Below, piece by piece: positions 8,487 through 14,937 of a stretch of DNA of 48,874 bases. Both the position numbers and the translations under genes were made by a program. This DNA is from Prevotella sp. S7-1-8 (lineage in GTDB: Bacteria; Bacteroidota; Bacteroidia; Bacteroidales; Bacteroidaceae): contig NZ_JRNC01000052.1 of the NCBI RefSeq assembly GCF_000758925.1, forward strand, positions 1 to 48,874, given 5' to 3'. The notes beneath the pieces were generated by a model. The model made no database searches and had not been told where the DNA came from. It worked only from the letters and a program-made list of their open reading frames with translations. Within the stretch, counting starts at the first letter, position 1; each line of letters begins with the position of its first letter.

Positions 8487-8639
8487 ATGGAAAGTGTTTT
8501 AATTTTTATAGGACAAGCGCTTACCGCATTCATATATATAGGGATGTTGTTGTTACCTCTATATGTATCATTGCTGCTTATTCGTGCCTTTGTTCACGAT
8601 TTCTTTTCAAGAAACAAGCGCGCCAGTAAGTCTGCCTGA
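8487..8639 (+). CDS. Possible small antisense membrane protein (50 aa)
   Basis: A complete + strand ORF (ATG at 8487, TGA at 8637-8639) encodes 50 residues with two hydrophobic stretches (VLIFIGQALTAFIYIG and MLLLPLYVSLLLIRAF) and a basic tail rich in Ser, Arg and Lys. It lies in the only sizeable gap of the tail operon (8441-8593), between chaperone and tape measure, and its end runs antisense into the chaperone gene. A TATACTTG element (one mismatch to TAnnTTTG) lies just upstream at about 8457-8464. Such proteins are often lysogenic-conversion or exclusion factors, but function here is unknown and the ORF may not be translated. Confidence 0.4.
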   Translation: MESVLIFIGQALTAFIYIGMLLLPLYVSLLLIRAFVHDFFSRNKRASKSA

Positions 8640-8817
8640 TTTTTCAATCGTATTTCTTCAAGCCATAGAGCCTGCGCATACCACCAAGCGAAGTCTTCGT
8701 CGCTGCCTGCCGTTGGGTCAATGTGTAGGTTTGAGCGAATAAGGGCACAGGCTTTGACAAACCCGTCTTTATCCTCTTTCCCCTCCACGTCAACCTCAAG
8801 CAGGTGCGACGTTATAA
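8594..8817 (-). CDS. Tail assembly chaperone, frameshift extension (gpT-like part)
   Basis: This frame is -1 relative to the upstream chaperone ORF and has no convincing start of its own (the first possible start is GTG at 8786-8788). After a shift at 8818-8824 the peptide continues LITSHLLEVDVEGKEDKD and runs about 74 residues to 8594. It holds the acidic/aromatic stretch DEDFAWWYAQALWLEE seen in gpG-T type extensions, which bind the tape measure. The fusion product is made by a minority of ribosomes in related phages. Confidence 0.75.
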
Positions 8818-9144
8818 GTTTTTTACGCGACCCGTCGCACTGGTAAGCAACACATTAAGCTGCTGCAAGCAGGTAAGGAACAGCACGCTGTCCTGTCTAA
8901 GCGGTTCGCTTCCACCGAGCCAGCAGCCGTCGAACAGCGTTTTACCGCTCTTAACTTCGTCTGTCTTCGACAACTTCGTAACGGCGGCCATAATGTCGAT
9001 AGACGGGCGGCGGAAATATCCCTTGTGCAGGTCGTCGCCGTCCTCCACTTCGATACAGAAGACCTTACCGTGCTGCTTTTTCCACTGTTCTACGTTTTCA
9101 GCGGTAACACCGCCGTTAAACTCCTTGTATGCGTCTTTATCCAT
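8812..9144 (-). CDS. Tail assembly chaperone (gpG-like)
   Basis: This 110-residue protein sits between tail tube and tape measure, where tailed phages encode their frameshifted chaperone pair. It starts MDKDAYKEFNG and carries a beta-rich part (VFCIEVEDGDDLHKGYF) and a helical region. It stops with GRVKNL at 8812, immediately after a slippery run. Its role is to coat the tape measure and guide tube polymerisation; it is absent from the virion. A TTAAACA-rich leader precedes it (9150-9190). Confidence 0.8.
   Translation of the reverse strand: MDKDAYKEFNGGVTAENVEQWKKQHGKVFCIEVEDGDDLHKGYFRRPSIDIMAAVTKLSKTDEVKSGKTLFDGCWLGGSEPLRQDSVLFLTCLQQLNVLLTSATGRVKNL
8818..8824 (-). promoter_or_regulatory. 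-1 ribosomal frameshift site A AAA AAC
   Basis: In the chaperone frame the codons read GTA-AAA-AAC, so the heptamer A AAA AAC is in the exact phase (X XXY YYZ) needed for tandem -1 slippage. The zero frame stops two codons later. The -1 frame is open for another 74 codons and holds the chaperone extension. Programmed -1 frameshifts at this locus are conserved across long-tailed dsDNA phages. Confidence 0.85.
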
Positions 9145-9149
9145 ATTTA

Positions 9150-9190
9150 TAAACTGTTTAATGGGTTGTTAAATGCTGTTTAACTGTTTA
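9150..9190 (-). repeat. TTAAACA-rich leader repeat
   Basis: Between tube and chaperone genes the - strand contains three TTAAACA-type units around a GCATTTAACAACC core. This resembles the leaders before the portal gene (17180-17210) and DUF3164 gene (22401-22420). It is the most degenerate copy: the GTGTT/AACAC palindrome is not intact. Confidence 0.4.
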
Positions 9191-9625
9191 TTTTGCCCAG
9201 TCGATATTTGACAAAAGCAGGTCAAGTTCCACGGTCTTGCCCGTGTCGCCCTCTTTCCAGCCGCGCTTGTTGTTCTTGAACATACAGTTACGCAGCTTGT
9301 CGGTTTTCACGATGCCGCTGTCTGGCATATATGTTACATTGATATCGAAAGGTGCAATATCCTGCAAACGCCCGTTCACGCTCTGCGCCTGTATGGCTTC
9401 CACTTCCTCTTGATAAAGCGTGATTTTGGCGGTAGGCTTAATGCGCCCCTTACCATAGCCGACAGGGTAGCGGCCTGCGCCGTACTTGACTTCGACCTCT
9501 TGGTCGTCGCTGTATTCTATCGCTACTATTCCAGTAACGGGCACGCCCGCGATAGTAGTAACGATGTCTGCCCAGTCATACAGTTTCCCGTTAATGAAAG
9601 GGACTCCGTTGTTTATTACTTCCAT
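9188..9625 (-). CDS. Tail tube protein
   Basis: This 145-residue protein follows the sheath gene, as in all contractile-tail phages. It is beta-rich, with I-V-A-I-E-Y-S-D-D-Q-E-V-E-V-K-Y-G-A-G-R-Y-P and a long loop followed by K-P-T-A-K-I-T-L-Y, features of Mu/P2-type tube subunits that assemble into stacked hexameric rings. It also carries the acidic end V-E-L-D-L-L-L-S-N. The start is two bases from the sheath stop. Confidence 0.82.
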   Translation of the reverse strand: MEVINNGVPFINGKLYDWADIVTTIAGVPVTGIVAIEYSDDQEVEVKYGAGRYPVGYGKGRIKPTAKITLYQEEVEAIQAQSVNGRLQDIAPFDINVTYMPDSGIVKTDKLRNCMFKNNKRGWKEGDTGKTVELDLLLSNIDWAK

Positions 9626-9627
9626 TG

Positions 9628-10800
9628 CTATACTGTTTTAACGTAACCGATTTTCACTCTGATTTTACGCGCCACGGCCACAGCCACGTTTTTGATAACG
9701 ATTTCTACCTCCGAGGTGCTGCCCACGTTCTGCTCAGGGTCGATTTCGGCAGAATATCCGCTAAGTTCCCCTGCCTTTTCCATTTCCTCTAAGGCGATGT
9801 TTGCCGTGCTCTGCAAATGCTCCACGGTGTAGGGCTGCATTTTGCCCGTAACGGGGTCGATATAGACGTTGCCGCCCAGTTCTGGCGTAACATACACGCG
9901 AATGCCACGCACGGCCTTGTCCATAGTGCGCACGTTCTCAATGGCGGCATAGTCGCTTGTGGGCAAGTCCATATTATGGCTGTCGTTCCAGTAGCTGCCA
10001 GCGATGCCAACGTGGGTAATAAGGAAGCAATAACGGCCAGTGTCCAGCTTCGCGAGCTCTGCCTTGTCGATGTCGCGCACAAGCACGCCGTCCGATAAAG
10101 CAGGCTGGCTGATGCCTGACGGGAACTTCTTAACCCACGCTATGCACTGATGCACGGCGGCAAGCGACATGGTGGCAAGCATTACGCCCACAGCCGACAC
10201 GCTGGCACGCGTGCTGTTGTCTGTATGGGCGAACAATGCCGCACCAGTTCCGCCACCGTCCTGCGCAATGCAGACGCTTACACGGCTTTGTCCAGCCGCA
10301 AGGTTGGCGGGCAGCTTCTTGTAGTCTGCCACTTTGGGCGCGTAGACCACCGAAAGGGGGGCGTTTTCTTCGTCCAGACTGTCGGCCACATTTTGAATGG
10401 CTACAATGTTCTGCGGGGTTAGGGCGGTCGTTCCGTCCCAAATACCAATCTGCCTAATTTCGCCCAGTGCATAGTGCTGCATGGTCTTGATTTCGGCAAA
10501 CGTGTGCGTGTCTGGTTTCGCGAAGATGCCCAGATAAAGGGTAATGCCCTTGTTTACGCGGAAGATTTCGGAAAGCTGGTAATGCAGCACCCTGATAGAC
10601 CACGCAGCCTTTGCGTCGGCTGTAATGCCCAGCTGCTCTGCCTTGTCAATGGTAGAAACGCCCTGCACGGGGGCTGTCTTAAAAGCCTCTGGCACTTCGG
10701 TAGACAACAGGTAAGCGACAAGGCCGCTAACATGGTCTTTGCCTGCCACGCTTTTAGGAACGTTGCCGTTCTGTCTGTTAATGGTTAGACCTGTACTCAT
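9628..10800 (-). CDS. Tail sheath protein (DUF2586-like)
   Basis: This is the contractile sheath subunit. The start is placed at ATG 10798-10800 (MSTGLTINRQNG), giving 390 residues. An earlier in-frame start at 10842 would only add residues overlapping the lipoprotein gene. The C-terminal half (D-S-H-N-M-D-L-P-T-S-D-Y-A-A-I-E-N-V-R-T-M-D-K-A-V-R-G and V-Y-I-D-P-V-T-G-K-M) is the handshake region typical of DUF2586/Mu L-type sheaths. It marks the phage as a myovirus. It is followed at once by the tube gene. Confidence 0.85.
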   Translation of the reverse strand: MSTGLTINRQNGNVPKSVAGKDHVSGLVAYLLSTEVPEAFKTAPVQGVSTIDKAEQLGITADAKAAWSIRVLHYQLSEIFRVNKGITLYLGIFAKPDTHTFAEIKTMQHYALGEIRQIGIWDGTTALTPQNIVAIQNVADSLDEENAPLSVVYAPKVADYKKLPANLAAGQSRVSVCIAQDGGGTGAALFAHTDNSTRASVSAVGVMLATMSLAAVHQCIAWVKKFPSGISQPALSDGVLVRDIDKAELAKLDTGRYCFLITHVGIAGSYWNDSHNMDLPTSDYAAIENVRTMDKAVRGIRVYVTPELGGNVYIDPVTGKMQPYTVEHLQSTANIALEEMEKAGELSGYSAEIDPEQNVGSTSEVEIVIKNVAVAVARKIRVKIGYVKTV

Positions 10801-11329
10801 TTCTTTTTCGTTTAATGTAAATTGTAACTGTGGCCGCTGCACCGAGCAGGACGGACAATAACCCGCATACCAGATAGCTGTCCGTGGCGGGCTTTTGTCG
10901 TTTCTTTACCTGTAAGGTACTGGCCGTTTTGCTATGTTCGGCGGCTTTTCTCGCTGTGCTGACCTCTGCCGCCTGCGCCGTCTTCTGACGTTCCCGCGCG
11001 CAGTCCGTTGTTCTTACCTGTCTGCGCTGCCTAATGGCTGCTTTGACTGGCGGCAAGCCCGTGGCACTGTCGGCAGGCTGTGTGGTGTCAAAGATAACGG
11101 CTTGCATATCGAAGCTGCTGGCCTGTTGCATTACGCGTTCAAGCTCTGCGTCCATACGGGCATATAGCAGGCTGTCGCGCTGCGTCTGCTGGCTGCTACT
11201 TAACGCAGTCGCTGTCGTCTGTTCCAGCGTCGCAGTTTTCGTACTTCCGCAACTGACGAGAAACAGGGCAATTGTCAGCATAGCTGCAAGACGGTATTTT
11301 CTCAACCGCTTTTCTAAATTTATCCACAT
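10778..11329 (-). CDS. Spanin-like lipoprotein with C-terminal membrane anchor
   Basis: This is a 183-residue protein from ATG 11327-11329. Residues 1-26 are a basic and hydrophobic signal with a lipobox ending LVSC at about Cys27. The middle is Gln/Ala/Lys-rich and probably extended. Near the C-terminus is a hydrophobic helix (LVCGLLSVLLGAAATVTIYI) followed by a basic tail. An outer-membrane lipid anchor plus a C-terminal inner-membrane helix is the topology of unimolecular spanins (phage T1 gp11 type), which fuse the membranes at lysis. It lies in the lysis cassette, overlaps the holin-like gene by 134 bp out of frame and overlaps the sheath start by 23 bp. Confidence 0.65.
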   Translation of the reverse strand: MWINLEKRLRKYRLAAMLTIALFLVSCGSTKTATLEQTTATALSSSQQTQRDSLLYARMDAELERVMQQASSFDMQAVIFDTTQPADSATGLPPVKAAIRQRRQVRTTDCARERQKTAQAAEVSTARKAAEHSKTASTLQVKKRQKPATDSYLVCGLLSVLLGAAATVTIYIKRKRNEYRSNH

Positions 11330-11582
11330 CACGGCGTAAACTGTTGATTTCTTTTTTCAGCGGTGTAACGATGCTTTCGACAAGAATGTCGTTTGCCTTG
11401 CGCACGTTGTCCAGCTCGCTGTTTTTAACGCCAGCGAGCTTGTTCTGTACCTCTGCACGCAGGCCGTCTATTTCTGCCTTATACTTCGCGGCTTGCAGTC
11501 GGCTGCCCACCCACGCGCCAATCGGCGCACTAAGGGCGGAAGCGAAAGAAGACACGATAAGCGTTGTTACTTCGCTGTCCAT
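11196..11582 (-). CDS. Holin-like / i-spanin-like membrane protein
   Basis: This 128-residue protein has one weak N-terminal membrane segment (about 5-28, TTLIVSSFASALSAPIGAWV) followed by a long coiled coil (about 35-95, E-I-D-G-L-R-A-E-V and L-K-K-E-I-N-S-L-R-R-D-V) and a Cys-containing C-terminus. It sits between endolysin and lipoprotein genes. The layout fits either a holin or an inner-membrane spanin whose partner lipoprotein gene overlaps its 3' end, a classic Rz/Rz1 arrangement. Sequence alone does not decide. Confidence 0.55.
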   Translation of the reverse strand: MDSEVTTLIVSSFASALSAPIGAWVGSRLQAAKYKAEIDGLRAEVQNKLAGVKNSELDNVRKANDILVESIVTPLKKEINSLRRDVDKFRKAVEKIPSCSYADNCPVSRQLRKYENCDAGTDDSDCVK

Positions 11583-11588
11583 TCATTT

Positions 11589-12056
11589 TTACTGTCTTAT
11601 ACCAATACTTTGAAGCCACGCAGGAACGTCGAAAGACGGGCAAGCCTTTGCCCCGTTCAGCTGCCTGTGGCCAATTATCTTTATGTTAGGGTGCTTTGCG
11701 TGGAAGTCGAGGACATAGCGTTCCAGAGCGTCTTTCTGCGCCTGTGTGCGGGTGTCTTCGGGTGTCTTTCCGTCTGCTGCGCAGCCACCAGCATAGACGA
11801 TATGCCTGCTTACGCTGTTATAGCCTGCTGCGCCGTTGGTTACTTCCCAGTCGTCCACCCATTCGTCCTCGTTGTTCCTTACGAGCCGTTCAATGCGCCC
11901 GTCAAGGTGTACAAGGTCGGTATATCCTACCTGCTTCCAGCCTCTGCCGTCGGGCGGGGGCGAAGTGTGCCACCGCCTAATATCGGCGGCGGACACCTCA
12001 CGACCTGCCCGTGTGGCAGTGCAGTGTATCACTAAGTATTTAAGCCGCTTTTCCAT
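11589..12056 (-). CDS. Endolysin, N-acetylmuramoyl-L-alanine amidase (amidase_2)
   Basis: This 155-residue amidase cuts the bond between muramic acid and the stem peptide. The start is ATG 12054-12056, which shares one base with the capsid stop (TAATG); an upstream GTG-type start would overlap capsid. Zinc ligands of the amidase_2/PGRP fold are visible: His in VIHCTAT near the start, His in IIGHRQL and Cys in K-A-C-P-S-F-D. The usual GWKQVGYTDLVHLDG segment is also present. There is no signal peptide, so release probably needs the neighbouring holin. Confidence 0.93.
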   Translation of the reverse strand: MEKRLKYLVIHCTATRAGREVSAADIRRWHTSPPPDGRGWKQVGYTDLVHLDGRIERLVRNNEDEWVDDWEVTNGAAGYNSVSRHIVYAGGCAADGKTPEDTRTQAQKDALERYVLDFHAKHPNIKIIGHRQLNGAKACPSFDVPAWLQSIGIRQ

Positions 12057-13138
12057 TAGGCAGTAGCACTGACGATAGCAGCACGGGTGCAATTCGCTTT
12101 AAGCGGCAAGGCAATGCCGTATTTGCGGAAGTTCACGAGGTTGCGATGATACAAAGGGTCGTTCTTCGCTTCGCTGTGGTAGAACTTCACAGAGCCGTTG
12201 GCTTTCATCATACTGCCGACGTGGAACGCCACGGAAGCCTGCTGTTCTGTACCTGCTGGCGTTTTGCCGAATGCAAGTTTTTTAAGCGTGCTAACAGTGT
12301 AGAACGGGCAGTTGTTGTATTCGTAAATATCGAAGCCGTACAGGCGTGTGATTTTGCCCTCGGTGTCGTTGATGTTGTAGTGCTCCGCATAGTTCTTGCT
12401 GGTTTCGAGCAGGTCATTGCTATGGTCTGGACACAACACGAGCACACGACCCTCCTGCGGCATGCCCATTAAGTCGCACTGGCGTTTCAGTTCGACAAGG
12501 TCGGCTGGTACCATTTTCTTGCGGCCGCCGACAGCTTCGCCCGTGGTAACGAAAACAGGGGTTTTCTTTGCCACGTTCGAGTCGGGCGCATAGGCGTGCA
12601 ATGCCTTTTGGTACGTCGCCTCTTTAAGCGATTCGCGGTGGCGTTCCTGAACACTCCCCATTTTGTCGTAACTGAGGGCGTGCAGTTCGTCGTCTGTTAC
12701 TGGCGTTGCCTCTGTGTCGAACTTGTCGAGGCTGACGGGCTTGTCTGCGTCTTCCAGTGTCTGAATGTTAAGCGGGTAGGTGGTGTTGTTGATTAACACT
12801 TTCGGGTCGCCGCCCAGCTCTGCAAAGTGGATAACGTCATTTTCCACATACTGGTCATACGAGCGCACGCGGTCAAACCAGCTTACGGCCGTCGGGGGTG
12901 TACGGAATGCCTTAATCATCTCGCCCGTCCACACCTCTACCAACACGCCAGAGCGCAAGGCCGACTTTGGGAAAGATGCGCCCACGATAAGCGCAACGGC
13001 ATTCGCCACGATTGCACCGACAAGCGAAGAACCGCCGAAAGCTAAGACACTGACGGCTGCACCTACGACGCTGTTAAAACACAAAGCGCAGAGCAGTAGA
13101 AGCAAAGCACTTTTCTTTGTCATTTTCTTGTTTTCCAT
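12056..13138 (-). CDS. Major capsid protein (Mu-type major head subunit)
   Basis: This 360-residue protein follows the protease/scaffold gene and is read as the Mu-like HK97-fold capsid: W-T-G-E-M-I-K-A-F-R, Y-D-Q-Y-V-E-N-D-V-I-H-F-A-E-L-G-G-D-P-K and R-V-L-V-L-C-P-D-H-S-N-D-L are typical of the family. Oddly, the first 65 residues are a basic start plus two strongly hydrophobic segments (SALLLLLCALCFNSVVGAAV and LVGAIVANAVALIVGA), resembling a signal peptide or membrane hairpin. These may form a delta-domain removed by the protease or a membrane tether during assembly. Confidence 0.85.
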   Translation of the reverse strand: MENKKMTKKSALLLLLCALCFNSVVGAAVSVLAFGGSSLVGAIVANAVALIVGASFPKSALRSGVLVEVWTGEMIKAFRTPPTAVSWFDRVRSYDQYVENDVIHFAELGGDPKVLINNTTYPLNIQTLEDADKPVSLDKFDTEATPVTDDELHALSYDKMGSVQERHRESLKEATYQKALHAYAPDSNVAKKTPVFVTTGEAVGGRKKMVPADLVELKRQCDLMGMPQEGRVLVLCPDHSNDLLETSKNYAEHYNINDTEGKITRLYGFDIYEYNNCPFYTVSTLKKLAFGKTPAGTEQQASVAFHVGSMMKANGSVKFYHSEAKNDPLYHRNLVNFRKYGIALPLKANCTRAAIVSATA

Positions 13139-13159
13139 TATCCTTAAAAAGTTTGTTAG

Positions 13160-13609
13160 TTATTCTTTGATTACAGGGCACTCAATGCCATACTCCCGCT
13201 TATACAGGCGCGCATACTCTTTGGGGTTGTCCTTGCGAAGCTCGAGCAGCTTGTCTTCTGGCACGTCCGACAGCTTCGCATACTCCTGCTTGCCTGTTGG
13301 CTGTTGCTTGCCTGCGTTGTCGTTCGACAAGTCCAGCATGTCGGTAGGTTTGCGGGCGGGCTGCATAAGGTTCAATGTTTCCGTAAGGCTCTGGAGGCCT
13401 GCCGCCTTGCCCAGATTGATGAAATGGTCGCGCTTGTCGGCCGTGATACGTCGGTCGGCAATGGCTGCGTCCACGGCTGCCGTTACATTGGCAAGCTGCA
13501 AGGTCTCTACCTGTTCCGCCTTTTTGTTCAGGTTTACGATTGCGTCGTGTACCTGTTCCTCGGTTGCCGTTTCGGGAAGTCCGAGAATAAGCAATGTTTC
13601 TTTTTTCAT
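13160..13609 (-). CDS. Possible scaffold protein from internal start
   Basis: The in-frame ATG at codon 177 of the protease gene is followed by an independent-looking N-terminus (MKKETLLILGLPETATEEQV, then a coiled coil L-N-K-K-A-E-Q-V-E-T-L-Q). In Mu and lambda the scaffold is the C-terminal part of the protease made from an internal start. Here the stretch before it (I-I-Q-Q-T-K) is a natural linker, and the DNA upstream of the ATG (plus 13610-13625) is A-rich on the coding strand, as Bacteroidetes start regions often are. Confidence 0.5.
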   Translation of the reverse strand: MKKETLLILGLPETATEEQVHDAIVNLNKKAEQVETLQLANVTAAVDAAIADRRITADKRDHFINLGKAAGLQSLTETLNLMQPARKPTDMLDLSNDNAGKQQPTGKQEYAKLSDVPEDKLLELRKDNPKEYARLYKREYGIECPVIKE

Positions 13610-14137
13610 TTTTGTTTGTTGAATTATGTTTGAATTTACCGAATTGTCGGTGTTTGACAGCTCCAGCAGGGGCAGCAAGGGCGACGCTTCGCCTGCTGAC
13701 AGTTCCAGAAGTTTTCCACTGTTCATTAGCTTCAATGCGTCGTCATTGCTGCCGATGTCCACAATGCTGACCTCTAAGAGCTTGCCACGCGTAACGGTGG
13801 CACGGCTTTGCCCTTGTATAAGGTGCCGTGGGTCGGTACTGGTTTCCAGTATGTCGACAGACGCGCTGCACATATTCAAAAAACCTTTGTCCCATTTGTT
13901 TGCGATTTTCTTTGCAAAGTCGTCCTCAAGGTCGAAAACTGGAGTGCCAATCAAGCGGTCGCCGTCGATGCGCAGGTTTTCCATGCGACCGATAGGCGCG
14001 CTGTTGTCGCCGTAACGCCTGTGCATCCATAGAAGCACAGGGTTTTTCTGATATTGTGTCGTGTCCAGTCCGTCGGTCAGCACACGGCTGCCGTAGCTGT
14101 TCAGTCCACTGGTATTTATCACCACTTCTTTTGCCAT
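13160..14137 (-). CDS. Prohead protease with C-terminal scaffold (Mu I/Z-like)
   Basis: This is a 325-residue protein from ATG 14135-14137. The first 130 residues look like an HK97-type prohead serine protease: YQKNPVLLWMHRR supplies the catalytic His and N-M-C-S-A-S-V-D-I the Ser. The remainder is Gln/Lys-rich and helical, as in scaffolds. An in-frame ATG at 13607-13609 (MKKETLLILGLPETATEEQV) could start a separate 149-residue scaffold, exactly as Mu makes Z from within I. It maps 22 bp upstream of the capsid gene, as expected. Confidence 0.78.
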   Translation of the reverse strand: MAKEVVINTSGLNSYGSRVLTDGLDTTQYQKNPVLLWMHRRYGDNSAPIGRMENLRIDGDRLIGTPVFDLEDDFAKKIANKWDKGFLNMCSASVDILETSTDPRHLIQGQSRATVTRGKLLEVSIVDIGSNDDALKLMNSGKLLELSAGEASPLLPLLELSNTDNSVNSNIIQQTKMKKETLLILGLPETATEEQVHDAIVNLNKKAEQVETLQLANVTAAVDAAIADRRITADKRDHFINLGKAAGLQSLTETLNLMQPARKPTDMLDLSNDNAGKQQPTGKQEYAKLSDVPEDKLLELRKDNPKEYARLYKREYGIECPVIKE

Positions 14138-14166
14138 TGTTCTTTGTTGTTTTTTGTTTGTTTGAA

Positions 14167-14194
14167 AAGTGGCGGGCTTCACAGCAGGCCACTT
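14167..14194 (-). terminator. Hairpin between tRNA and protease gene
   Basis: A 7-bp stem AAGTGGC/GCCACTT with a 14-nt loop is followed on the - strand by TTTC. It lies between the tRNA 3' end and the first late gene and could be a weak terminator or attenuator, or a processing structure that separates tRNA from mRNA. Confidence 0.4.
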
Positions 14195-14239
14195 GTAAAC
14201 AATCTATTAACCTTAACTAATACATGAAAAAACTTTGAG

Positions 14240-14312
14240 TTGCGGCGGCAGGACTCGAACCTGCGACTTCGGGGGAATGAACCCCGCGAGCTGCCAGCTG
14301 CTCTACGCCGCG
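14240..14312 (-). tRNA. Initiator-type tRNA-fMet (CAT)
   Basis: A 73-nt sequence folds into a complete cloverleaf without encoded CCA: acceptor 7 bp with a C1xA72 mismatch, D stem GAGC/GCTC, anticodon stem CGGGG/CCCCG with anticodon CAT, and T stem GCAGG/CCTGC with loop TTCGAGT. Three initiator features are present: the unpaired C1-A72, a purine-pyrimidine 11-24 pair (A-T), and consecutive G-C pairs next to the anticodon loop. Position 37 is T where a purine is normal. It lies at the head of the late operon inside the prophage, so it is phage-borne. Confidence 0.88.
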
Positions 14313-14324
14313 ATGTTTCCGACG

Positions 14325-14356
14325 CAAAATTGCAGTATTTCTTTGCTCCCTGCAAA
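14325..14356 (-). promoter_or_regulatory. Bacteroidetes-type promoter for tRNA and late left operon
   Basis: On the - strand, TTTG (plus 14353-14356) is followed after 20 nt by CAATTTTG (14325-14332), one mismatch from TAnnTTTG. The predicted start falls a few bases before the tRNA 5' end at 14312. Confidence 0.55.
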
Positions 14357-14359
14357 AGC

Positions 14360-14378
14360 AGTGTAAAAACCTTACACT
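14360..14378. promoter_or_regulatory. Palindromic operator / hairpin between divergent late promoters
   Basis: AGTGTAA-N5-TTACACT is a perfect 7-bp inverted repeat centred between the leftward (tRNA/late) and rightward (terminase) promoters. It could bind a late activator or repressor dimer and switch both arms. In + orientation it is followed by six T and would also act as an intrinsic terminator. Confidence 0.5.
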
Positions 14379-14382
14379 CTTT

Positions 14383-14413
14383 TTTCACGGACGGCCGTTT
14401 TTGCCCACCTTTG
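14383..14413 (+). promoter_or_regulatory. Possible promoter for terminase-head operon
   Basis: TTTC (14383-14386) then 19 nt then CACCTTTG (14406-14413) is a two-mismatch version of the Bacteroidetes promoter, placed about 45 bp before the small terminase start at 14458. Confidence 0.4.
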
Positions 14414-14457
14414 CAGTGTCTTAACATCACAATAACCATATAACAGTAAACTTATGA

Positions 14458-14931
14458 ATGATTAGTAAGAAAGAACTCGAAGACCGACGAGAGTACGCAC
14501 GCCTGCTGTATATGCAAGGCGACCAGCAGAAGTTAATAGCGGAAAAAGTGGGCGTGTCGCCCCAGACGGTAACAAAATGGGTCAATGCAGGCGGCTGGCA
14601 GGAACAGCGCGCGGCAAAGAACATCACGCGCCCTGAACTGGTAAACAAGCTCCTGCGAACAATAGACAAGATGATCGACAGCGTAGAGGTGTCAGAAAAT
14701 CCAGACGTGGCAAACGGATTGGGCGACAAGCTGGCGAAGATTGCCGCCACCATTGAGAAACTGGATAAAAAAGCAAGCGTGGTAGACGCTATCGAGGTGT
14801 TTATGGCATTTGGTAAATGGCTTCAATTTCAGGCGCAGTTCGACGAAAGCATTACGCCAGAACTGATGAAAAAGATAATGAAGTACCAAGACCAGTACAT
14901 CAACTATTTAATGCAAAACAAGCTAATGTAA
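14458..14931 (+). CDS. Small terminase subunit (Mu gp27 / DUF1804-like)
   Basis: This 157-residue protein has an N-terminal helix-turn-helix (about 15-48: A-R-L-L-Y-M-Q-G-D-Q-Q-K-L-I-A-E-K-V-G-V-S, then P-Q-T-V-T-K-W-V) of the type that recognises packaging sites, and a helical C-terminus for oligomerisation (about 60-150). It directly precedes the large terminase, with a 6-bp gap, and opens the rightward late operon. It delivers DNA to the packaging motor. Confidence 0.82.
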   Translation: MISKKELEDRREYARLLYMQGDQQKLIAEKVGVSPQTVTKWVNAGGWQEQRAAKNITRPELVNKLLRTIDKMIDSVEVSENPDVANGLGDKLAKIAATIEKLDKKASVVDAIEVFMAFGKWLQFQAQFDESITPELMKKIMKYQDQYINYLMQNKLM

Positions 14932-14937
14932 AAAGCT

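Noticed and set aside
14427..14753. 108-residue - strand ORF
   Set aside because: Antisense to the small terminase, whose HTH and spacing to TerL are convincing.
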